A stretch of 64,000 nt of DNA from Rallus limicola (Eukaryota; Chordata; Aves; Gruiformes; Rallidae). Of this stretch, positions 54,303-64,000 are shown in pieces. The position numbers were made by a program, and so were the translations under genes. The stretch's first letter is position 1, and every line of letters begins with the position of its first letter. Location: contig JAKCOZ010000003.1 of assembly GCA_022605955.1 (NCBI GenBank), forward strand, positions 42,868,761-42,932,760, in the 5' to 3' direction. The notes under the pieces are model-generated. The model had not been told where the DNA came from. It did no database searches and worked only from the letters and a program-made list of their open reading frames with translations.

Positions 54303-54887
54303 TGTCCTGGTTTCAGTCAGGATAGAGTTAATTTCATTTGTAGCAGCGGATGGAATGCTGTGTTTGGGAGTTAAAATGAAAGCAGTGCTGATAACACCCT
54401 GATGTTTCTAGTTGCAGTCAGACAGTCAAAGCCAGGACAGGTGACCCAGATGGGCCAAAGAGAGTATTCCATGCCAATTACGTCCTGCCCAGGATAAAGG
54501 GGGGCTGATGGGAGGAAGAAGGGAGCAGTTCCGGGTCGCAAGCGGTCGGGACGCGAGGGTCTTGGGGGACGGTTGGGTTCTGGGACAGCTCTGGGTGGTG
54601 CGGCCTGAGTTGTGTGGTTCGGTGAGAAACTGCATTGTGTATCAATAGTTTCATATTCTTTTGCTCTAAAGTCCTGTTAGCATTGTTATACTTTATCTTT
54701 CTGTTCTCTTAGTAAACTATCCTTATCCCAACCCACGGGCCTCTTAGTTTCTTGGTTTTGGAGTTATTTGCCCCTTCCTTTTCCCTTCCCTTGTTTCCCC
54801 CTCCCTTTCCCTTTTCTCCTGCTCTTTTACTTTAAGGAGCAGGCAGCTGCGTGGATCTTGGCCCACAGCCGGGGTGAAACCACGACA
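54303..54887 (+). mobile_element. Solo LTR, ERVL-like endogenous retrovirus (585 bp)
   Basis: The element starts TGTCCTGGTTTC and ends GAAACCACGACA. These termini are inverted repeats matching at 11 of 12 bases, with the canonical TG...CA ends. It is flanked by a perfect 5-bp target duplication, CTGCT, at 54298-54302 and 54888-54892. Plus orientation fits a degenerate TATA-like GGATAAAGG near 54492-54500 and a poly(A)-signal-like AGTAAA at 54711-54716. A pyrimidine-rich run fills about 54770-54834. The overall layout resembles an LTR family I recall as common in neoavian genomes. The 5-bp duplication suits ERVL/class III. No internal gag, pol or env sequence is present, as expected after LTR-LTR recombination. 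Confidence 0.93.
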
Positions 54888-54892
54888 CTGCT
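54888..54892. repeat. Right target-site duplication CTGCT
   Basis: Matches 54298-54302 exactly. Confidence 0.9.
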
Positions 54893-56862
54893 CAGGAATA
54901 AAGAGACCTGGAGACCAGGCATATCTGAGGGATATCTTCCCTTCTGTCTAAAAAATTTTGTTCCTTCTGCTTAGACAACACCACCTGCTTTTTGTTGTTG
55001 ACCTGAACTTCCGGAATTGAAAGCTCAGCTTGAAAACAAAGCAATGGACCCAGTCTCTTGACTTCTTTGTATTTCATTCATTTTCTGTATCTGCTTTGTC
55101 ACAGACTTCCACTACCAGACCATTGAACTTGAAACATGATCATGGACTAGGACCCCACTGTGCCACAGAGTGTTCCTGTTTACAGCTGACCTGGAGTAAG
55201 AAGCCCAGAACACACCATCTAAGAAAGCTGGTAGTATGTGACTCTGTCAAAGAGAGCACAGCAATCTTCCAGGCTCAGTGGGGTGATTCAGGTTTGGAAG
55301 CTCAAATTCTCTTTGTGATATTGCTCCTTGCTGGACCTTTCCCACCAAAGCTGAAACAGAGAAACTCCCACTCCAAAACCAGGAAAGTGGGCTGCAAACA
55401 CTCAGGAGAGAAGTGCCTCCTGAGGAGCACAAAGGACCTTGCATTGCTAGACTCTCCTGGGGTTAGCACAACAGGGTGCCTCAGGGCAAACCCTCTTTGT
55501 GGGTAGGTAGGTATTGTTGGGACAAAAGCTATGGAGATGAACAGAATTTCTGGGCTAAGGGTAAGTTGGGAATTTGCCTATTGTATCAAAATACAAATAT
55601 TATTCTGTACCCATGCATGCATTCATCATTTTTGCCTATTGTGAGTATCCTTTTCTCACGCTCATTCTGAGCTCTTTAGGTCCTTTATGCTTTCATACAA
55701 AGCACTGACATTCTTGATTTCAGCATGGCTAATGACATATCATGATTTGCCAGAGTGCCTGAAATAGATGCATGCTTCTGTCAAGTTCATGTATTCCATG
55801 CTGTACACAGATCTCTGCCCAGCTAGTATCCCTGCCTTTTGTGTACCTTCATTCAGTATGAACTACCTTCATGCCTCAAAAATGACATGGAAGAGATTTT
55901 GAGAGGACTGATCCAATACCACAAAGTATGTTCATAATTGCTACCCAGAAAGGGAAGCCAGCAGGGAAGTCCTTGAGCACCTGTTTTTGTCACAGTGCCA
56001 GCACCAGAGACTTTTTCCCATGGAAGACAGAATGACAAAACAACATAGTCAGACCACCAACACATTTCTGTGCTACAAACTCACATCCTCCAGTACAGCA
56101 GACTATGCTGGCAAATCAGAAAGATGCTGATTTGGGTCTCAGGAAGGGCATGTAGTATATGTCACAGTTGGGAGAAGCCAGAAAGGCATAAACTAATATT
56201 CTGTTAGGAAAGGTTTTGATATGATTATACTCCCTGGAATACCCTGAAAGAAACCAGGCATTACCAGCATCCCCTTGAAACCAAATTCCCATACAACTTA
56301 TAAGATGTCAGAAACAGAGGTCCTGGCACACTCGGGGATCCTGAGGAAAGCTAGGAATGGAGCCTGTAGTCTCCCATCTCCAAGATCCAGCTAAGCCAGT
56401 ACATAAGAACATGGCATTTGGCCAGCTACCCTGTTGTGATGGTGTCCACCACTCTACCAGTGATGACACATTCATTTAAAAAATAAAGTAACTACTGATC
56501 CTTTTTGTTGAATGATGAGAAGAGTTTCTGTTAGGACCTTGGAGAGGAGATGAACCACATGTTAAAGGCAATGAGAATTTATTTCGGAAATATCACAGGC
56601 AACAGGAAACTCTGAAGTAGGTTATATGACATGTTTGCAACCAGAGTAGACTGCACACATTTGGCAGTTCTTTTCATGGTGTAATCCATGACCTCAGGAA
56701 AGCACAGCCTGAAATAAACTAATCCAAAATATTGCCTTACATGTATATACTTTATAAACCTATATATGTATATTTATTCATAAAACACTACTGCCTCATC
56801 ATCTGCAAATGATAAGGCAAGTGTTAGCTGTATAAATTGATTGTTGTATGCACAAATATACA
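54893..56862. other. Plain DNA between two LTRs
   Basis: A 158-codon plus frame at 55030-55506 follows the first LTR, but it shows no retroviral motif and no family I recognise. The two LTRs differ from each other, so this is not the interior of one provirus. Confidence 0.55.
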
Positions 56863-56868
56863 GACAGC
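56863..56868. repeat. Left target-site duplication GACAGC
   Basis: Matches 57127-57132 exactly around the 258-bp LTR. Confidence 0.85.
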
Positions 56869-57126
56869 TGTTGGAGGCTTTTTAGCACGTGAGCAACCCA
56901 GCCTTTGAATTGTAACAACTGCGTGCGCGCTGTGAGGCTTGGAACCCATCAGGGCGCGTGATCGTATGCGCTCAACCAATAGGGGCCGGACGCGTGCACA
57001 GGGCGGGCCTGGAGCTATCCGGAGGCGAGCACATGGCACGGGTCTATATAAGCTGTCCAACGGTTTGAATAAATGACATCCACCTGATCATATCGATCCC
57101 TGAGTGTTTGTCCAGGATATCCTGCA
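56869..57126 (+). mobile_element. Short solo LTR, ERVK-like endogenous retrovirus (258 bp)
   Basis: The element begins TGTTGGAGGC and ends ATCCTGCA, with TG...CA termini and a weak terminal inverted repeat. It is flanked by a perfect 6-bp duplication GACAGC at 56863-56868 and 57127-57132; 6 bp is usual for beta/alpha-type (ERVK) integration. Promoter parts are intact: CCAAT at 56976-56980, TATATAA at 57045-57051 and the poly(A) signal AATAAA at 57068-57073, all in plus orientation. The U3 part is very rich in CpG (GCGTGCGCGC, GGGCGCGTG, GACGCGTGC), unlike its surroundings, which suggests recent insertion or protection from CpG decay. No viral coding sequence is attached. The family name is inferred from structure only. 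Confidence 0.88.
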
Positions 57127-57132
57127 GACAGC
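57127..57132. repeat. Right target-site duplication GACAGC
   Basis: Matches 56863-56868 exactly. Confidence 0.85.
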
Positions 57133-60100
57133 TAAAGCCCTTAAAACACTTCAAGTCTGACAGCCATATTTAAGCTATATAAACTGTTGCGCTTACTCCT
57201 TTGTGTTACATTAGCTTGCAATTTTTGTACTGCTTATATCCATCATTGCCTTTTTCCTCTCTGACCACCTTGAAGGAAAAAAACCCACACACCAAAACCA
57301 AACAAAAAAACAACCAAGAAACCCCATCACAGAAGGGAATTCACTTTATACTAATAGTGTTATCTCAGAAGCTTGACATGTATAAACTGCCCAGTAGAGC
57401 TGCTGAACCCAGCTCAGGTCCTCAGTGTCAATCCAAGCTCTCCTTCAAAGACAGGCTGCAGGACCAAGAGTAGAACTACAGAAAACCCTGCAAGATCAAG
57501 TGATTTGGAAGCACTAGCCGTAGACTGGGAATCACGTAAAAGGTTCAAAGCTGTGTCTCTGGTAAAAAAGATCTATTCACATGAGTTTGCCCTATCTGTG
57601 AAATTTAAGCACAGGAAACAGTATTTGTCATACTAGATTGAATCATAAGGGTACTGAGATTACCACTCTGTTGTCCACTGTGATTGGCACCCACTGGAGA
57701 AAGAAACTGTAAAATACTGCACATTGTGCTAGGTTTAAACAAACAGGGGATTGACATGTTTTCTGCTCTTTCAATAGAATTTCACTAACCAGGAGGCTTA
57801 AACTCGCTTTGTAATAAACTAGAACTAGTTATCTGAATGTGCCCTTGTTCACTTACTGTCTCTCTAGAACAGAAAAGAGTGTTTTCTCCAGAGATGGGTA
57901 TTCAGAAAAACAGACCCTGAAATAATAAAGCAAAATGCGTGAGGTGGTACAGTGTTTTCCTCTGATCCACTGTCTAACCAAGGCATCAGGTTAGATGCTT
58001 TCCTGGAGAAGCAGCTTTTTAGTCTGTGGAATGGATTAGTTAAATGCTGACCATTGAAGATGTCAGACTAACTTATTACAAGAGCAGGAGCTGGGAGTCC
58101 TGCTGTGCTAGCATCACTGCAACCTGAGTAATTGCCTTCACCATCTGAATTCCTTCATGTTTCTCAACTGGTTACAATATTCTTCTCTTCCCATCCTGCC
58201 CCAAGTAGCTCTGCCCTGCTATTAGACTCTTCTAAGACAAGTCTGGTCTTTCACCCAAAGATAGCTGCATTTCAGAAGTAAATTAGAGACTACTAAAGTA
58301 TTTAGGTTTTATGAGAAAACAGTCTAGCCCTCTGGGATGAAAGACGTTAAACTCATGTTCAACAGATGGGCAGTGTCCCTTGATTTTTTCTAAACCTTAG
58401 ATTGTGCTGCAGCACTGTCCATCGTATCAACACCTTCTCTGTCTCACAGTTTTAGAGGGGATATTAGAAATTAACATATGTCAAACTCGGAATAAAATGA
58501 AGTGAAACAAAAGAGAGTAAACTGAATTAGTGCAGAAACTCCAAAGGTACTATATTCTGTTATACCACAGGGTACCTTGTTACTAAGTGACACTATTTTA
58601 AACGAACTGCAATTGGACCTCAGAAAGAAGGAAAGATTGCATGGTGGAGTTTCTCTCTTCACCGGGCTTTTCTTGATTCCACAAGTTTTGGCCACATATC
58701 AAAGACAAGCACATTCCTCTAGTTACCTGATGTGCATGAGTACTAATAAAAAATAAAATAAATAAAAGTCCAAACATCAGACAGCAGGACAATTTGAGTG
58801 TTCTAAAGACTTGTTACAAATCAAGATGCTCCTTTCAACAATTGCTTGAAGTAGCAACAAAATCAGAAATTCCTTAGAAGTTTGGGTAAGTATCCCAAGG
58901 CCAGAAGGAACAGCTACATAAAACCTGTATCATTAGGGGTTTAAGCATTCTGACATCCAAAAGCACTGATTCAGGCTTATATGATTCTTAGACAAAACTG
59001 ATGTTTTTTGAAAGTGGACTCCCGTCAGGTACTACATAAATAAATACAAGGGAAGAGGATTAAGCTCACTTTAGAGGATGAAGGAAAGTAGAAACCAGCA
59101 GAAACTTAACATTCTTATTAAGATTGTCTTATAAGGACAGAGATGATTTAGTGTCCAGTCTGCTTGCCTCATACGTGCAAAAATGTTCCTTTTAAAAATA
59201 CTCCATAAACCAATGACTCTAACACCATGTCATCAAATGTTTTACTACTCAGCATGGAACACTGTCATCACAGCAGCTCAGTATTGTACTAGAGAAAATG
59301 TGACAGGCAAAAAGTCTTTGCATTCCTCCCTTCTATGTGCCATATTTGTTCTCCATTTAATATGGAGGTTGGGATCTTTTACTGCACCATGAAAAGACGA
59401 AGTGTTAGAAAGGTGCTTTGCCAGGCTTGAAGCTTGCAAGTTAATAACTCCAGAGAGAAAAAATGAGCAATCCAAACCAAGACATTTCTTCTCCACTGCA
59501 TCTCTCTTTTTTAAGTTTCTGCACAGGTTTTAGATGCCAGCATGAAAGCCTGCAGGAAAATGAAAGTCATCTATGGGACAGATGACCAACACTGTGTCTT
59601 GCCCTCCAGCCAAAAGCTAAACAAACTTGCTCTTCTGAAAAAGAAGCCATGAGCAATATCAGTCTCCTACCTGCTCTTCACACTCCTGCCTTCAGCTGGG
59701 CATCATATCAACCCACCAGATAGTGAATAGGAGGGTGCATCCTGCAGAGGATATACTCCAGGCACATATGGTGCTATGGTTGCTGGCTCACCATCTTGCA
59801 TAAGCAGACAAATCTAAACTGAGAATCCCAGTGTAAGACAATCAGATCTGATACGTGCGTATTACACAGTATGCTACAGCATTTTGCAGGGGAGGAAGTG
59901 GCTCCACAGATATTTTAGGTGGCAGTCCTTAGTGGGCAGCATAAACAAGGATGTGAAAGTAGTATTGCAAGGTGCAACTAAACAAATGTTTCTGTCTGTG
60001 ACAAAGACTCTGAAATATATTCCCACAGGCTCTGGCTCTATCTAGCTTTGTCATTTCCTACTGTTACAAATGCTCAGCTTTTGATCCAATTTAGCCCTTG

Positions 60101-63100
60101 GAGCACAGACTTCCAGACTGTTCCTGTCTATAGACAGTAAGCTAAGGTGCTGCATCACTGCTGGTCTGTACACTCATACAATGCTGCAGATGCTTCCCAC
60201 ACCAACAGGAGCTGTGATCACTGTAAATAACCTGTTTCCTACCGCTTCCTTTCTCCCTTCTTGTATTGTACATCAGGAGGCTGTGCACTTCGCAGATGAT
60301 TTTAACTTTGAAAAATTGATTGCTTTTGAACTTCCTTCCAGGTATGTTGTAGTTTGCAAACAAGAATGCAAGTTTTGGGACCATATTTCTGAAGAAATTT
60401 AAGACTGCCATATGATATTTTTGCCTGTCAGGGTGAGAATCCAAGACTCCTTTAACAAGTCCCAGAAGAGCAAAACCAAAAAAAATCTAGTCTTGAACAC
60501 ATAGATGACTGCACCCATAAAACCAAGGCACAAGGGTGAAGTCTCAGATTTCCCACTGCAACCCCTGAACAGAATAAAGTCAACGGATCATAAGGTACTT
60601 GTTTCAGAGCACTGCAGACCTGGAAACAAAGGGAGGAAATGTGTCTTCCATCCCCAAATTGTTCTGAGGTGCTTAAGAATGGCTTCTGCAATCCTTGCTA
60701 GTGAGACCATAGAGGGGTCCTATTGTTGGCTTGTTCCCTTCATTCAAGAGTAAAATCTGTATCACAGTGAGCTCCATTGTCACCATCAAGGAAAATGCAA
60801 GTGAAGTTGTAACTTAGCTTTCAGTATTACACAGTACAAAAAATATATATACAGAAAAATCCTAGGGTTGGGGTGGAAGGAATGTGGAAAGCATTTCTAC
60901 CTGCCAGGGGCATTATTAGCAATCAGTGCCACAAAGTCTCACTCTATAAAACAAGACACAAAAGCATGAATTTCCTCTTCCTCCTTTGGATTACTGATCC
61001 CCCAACATGTTCACTAGTCCTTTCTGTGAAACTGGGAATACATCCCAGTCTTTTCCTTCTCCTTTACTTAAAAATGAAGGCCCACGTTCTCAAAATGGGA
61101 TGGATTCTGAGGAGTGTAGGTACATATGGACATGAAGGGGTAAAAGGACCTTCAGTTTTGGGATGTCTGTTGTGGAGTGTCTTACAGAGATTGGTTTTCA
61201 AAAAACCTTTTAGTGCTCTGAATATCTGCCTGTCACTGGAACTCCAAACAAGCAAAGCATGTCACATGCCTGTTCTCTTGTGAAAGCCCCGGGGGAGAAA
61301 GCCTACTGAATCACTCTGTTGTTCTCAGGTCTTTCCCAGAGTCTGGCCAACAGTGACAGTGCTGGCATGTTCTCTGAAACATCTGCTATTGTCTGAAAAG
61401 TGGAAGGAAACAGTTTATTTTATCTCCTGTAGCTGTTACAAGATTGACAGTGACAAGTGTGAAATGGACATGTCCCACTGAAACTCGGAACAGAAAAGCC
61501 CTAAGCAACTTCAGAATAAGTACGTGGACTCAATTGCCTCACTGCTCTGTCGTGTGAGTAGACATTCACATCTGTTAGCAATAAACATTGGCTCCCTCCC
61601 ACTTTGTAGTACCTTTCCTACCTAGCATACACAGCAATATCCAGTACTGCTCTCTCTTCTCCATTACTTATTTTAGTGACTTGTACTACTTCCAATTTAC
61701 ACCAATGCAACTAAGAACATAACAGAAAGAGTGTTTTAAATTGCTCCAAGAATTATTCCTGCCTACCCTGCTGCTATCCATCACAGGAAAAATAAGGCCA
61801 AAACCATTAATTCCTCCCACCTTGCTGGCAGAAAGGCTTTTGGTCTTTTTAGATAACTTATCAGATTTCTAAAATTTCTTCAACGCACGCTCAAAATGCT
61901 AATTAGTCCAACAGCTGAGAAGGAAATCTACACAAACAAAACATTTGTATATCATGTAAATTATGAAAAGCATTCAGAATACTGTCCAGAGATTTGGCTT
62001 TGATCATTCCCGCTTGTGCTGAAACAGTAGCTCTAAGTGTGAGTTAAGGGCATTTACGTATAGCTTCCTACAGAGAACACACCCTATTTTATAGCAACAC
62101 TGGAACTGTTGGGGTGGATTGGACCACTGGTGTATCTCACCTGCCATCCTGTTCCTGGCAACAGTTACTACTTTAGAAGAAGGTCAATACCCTACCTCCT
62201 GCAACCCTTTGTGTGTGTGGTCTACTCAAACCCAGGCTGGGTAGATGGAGGATCTGGGTCTAGTAAAGAGCTGGAAGGCTCTAGCAGATGGTTCTCAAGG
62301 ATGAAGTGCACAGGATTACGGCTATAAAGCACACTTCAGAAAAAAACACTACAGAAGAAGAAAAGAGTCACTTTCCTCACTGAGACCCCCCAGAGCACCC
62401 AGTCTGCTCCTAAGGTGAGCAGAGAGACAATCTTTCTTCCCCAGAATGGGGAAACATTTTTTGTTCTCTGTCCCAGATGAGGATAGACATACAGTAAGAT
62501 GTCCTCACCTTCTTCACCCCTTTCTTAAGACCAGCCAGGCACATGAGGAAGAGCTTGAGGAGTTCTAACACACACCAGCTGGCACAGGGCTGAAGGGAAA
62601 CGGACTGCAGCTGGGGATGTCTGGACCTAAGGATGTTCCAGCTGCCCTAGGTACAAGGGCTGGGGATGCAGAAAAGACAGCATTTGAAGCCATGCTTTGC
62701 TGGGGAGGGCAGGGAATTCCAGATAAGAAACACTGGAGAAGTTTTCTTCTCCTTTGCCCTGCCCAAACGTGCGCTTTGACCTTCCTGAAGGAACATGTTT
62801 AACTCTCAAAGGACATGGTTCTGAGAGTTATACTCCTAATATATATAACAAATAACAACTGCACCTGCAGAGCAAAAATCCTGCCCAGTCACTCTTGACT
62901 CTTTAATGTAGCTTTAGACAGAAGCACATTCTTGTCTGAGCTAAGGAGTGAGAAATGTATCTGACGGTCTTGCCAGCAATAATTTAGACAACTTATATAT
63001 ACTTACAGGAGGAAGTGTTTGTTCCTTCTGTTGAAGCTTGTATCCTAAGCATGGGTTCTGTAACACACAGAAGTAACAACAAAGTTGTAAGAATATCACC

Positions 63101-64000
63101 ACAACTACATTCTTATACTGGAGAAGCCTGAACATCTTTCCCTAGCAGAGCTTTCTTTTTCCTTTTCTTTTTTTTTTTTTTCCACAGTAATCAGAAATCC
63201 GCCAAAGCAAAGGAAAAAAAAATGAGATAGCTGGAGAAAGCAAAGAACTTCAAAGTCGGTACAGCATGTCCTAGGCACACTGTGAATAATCAATTACAGC
63301 AAAAATGCTCCATAGTTCTGGGAGGGAAGGCCAGGAGAAAACTGGCAAAGAGAGCAAAGTTTTCAGCTGTTTGTGACAGCATCAGAGGAAAGTGGAAAGC
63401 AGTGGGTCTTGAAGTTCCACATGCTGACCCAGGAAACACTAACTCCATATCTTCTTCTCACATAACTCTAAATGGATAGTTAGATCTCCAGGTCTATGAC
63501 TACAATGGCTAAGGACTTTTGTGGCTTGAAAGAGAGCAGGGTCCATGAGTGCCGCACCTCTGCAGAGAGCTGTAGCTGGAAGGAAGAGCGGGACAAGTTC
63601 CAGACCGAAATGGTGCACAGTACCAGGCCTAAAGTGGTCACAAAGAAAGGAAAAAGAAGCTGCATTCTCAAGATGGCAAAGAATCTTGTAGAACAGCTGG
63701 AGAAAATGGACCTCCACACAAATCACACAAAGGAAGTATTCAGAAAAGTTAATGGCAGAAGCAAGACAGTCTTCAGTTAGGGCTGAACCTTCTGAGCTGC
63801 AAACAGCAAAACAGAGACTTGTGTTTGAGTGGCTGCATGGGCTTTCACTGTTTTACAGCCCAGTACAACATACAGTGTCATGCATGAATAATGAATTTAC
63901 AAGTGTGCCTGAGGAGTACTATCAGCTGGAAGGAAAACTTTGCAGACACAGTGCTTTGCCTAAGGTGACACTGGTGAAGGATGAAGGAAGTCGGGGTGGC
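57133..64000. other. NRG1 upstream flank or intron, nothing recognised
   Basis: An A/C-rich simple patch lies near 57277-57320 and a pyrimidine/T run at 63149-63182. Frames such as plus 60873-61283 (136 codons) and plus 63496-63780 (94 codons, Lys-rich) match no family I know and overlap frames on the other strand. I see no exon evidence. Confidence 0.5.

Noticed and set aside
55030..55506. 158-codon plus frame just after the ERVL-like LTR, considered as a retroviral remnant
   Set aside because: It lies outside the target duplication and has no retroviral protein motif.
54303..57126. The two LTRs as ends of one provirus
   Set aside because: They differ in length and sequence, and each has its own target-site duplication (5 bp and 6 bp).
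1..64000. CR1 LINE copies, tRNA genes, CRISPR arrays, bacterial-type operons
   Set aside because: I looked for the usual CR1 3' end repeat and typical RNA gene boxes and saw none. The DNA is plainly vertebrate. A masking run could still find old CR1 fragments.

Overview
The window looks like nuclear DNA of a bird, mostly non-coding. The decisive feature is one exon on the minus strand. It encodes the N-terminal cysteine-rich domain (CRD) of neuregulin-1 type III (NRG1, also called SMDF or CRD-NRG1), and its peptide is close to the avian protein as I remember it. Repeats are sparse. The two clear mobile elements are solo LTRs of endogenous retroviruses. One resembles an ERVL-type LTR family that I recall as widespread in neoavian birds, so a non-galliform bird is likely, but I could not search a database.

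Layout, following NRG1 transcription from high to low coordinates. (1) 37.3-64 kb: flanking or intronic DNA upstream of the type III exon. It holds a 585-bp solo ERVL-like LTR (54303-54887, 5-bp target duplication) and a 258-bp ERVK-like LTR (56869-57126, 6-bp target duplication), but no exon I can recognise. (2) 36.5-37.3 kb: a CpG-rich island of unknown role. (3) 33.4-34.5 kb: a proximal regulatory block with CpG-rich DNA, a long G-run array on the transcribed sense strand, TATA/Inr-like core promoter signals, and a possible spliced leader (donor 33818, acceptor 33390) carrying several short upstream ORFs. (4) 32699-33326: the type III first coding exon, ending at a clean GTAAGT donor. (5) 1-32698: the following intron. 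The EGF-like exon that must come next was not found, so the intron probably runs past the window start.

The genes do not form an operon or a cassette. This is one alternative promoter and first exon of a very large signalling gene. Type III NRG1 is the membrane-tethered axonal ligand for ErbB receptors on Schwann cells. The most interesting material is regulatory: two alternative ways of making the 5' leader, upstream ORFs (one overlapping the true start codon), an A-rich tract just inside the intron, and strand-specific G-quadruplex potential. I saw no sign of a new defence, mobile or enzymatic system. Nearly all long open frames elsewhere look like chance frames in non-coding DNA.
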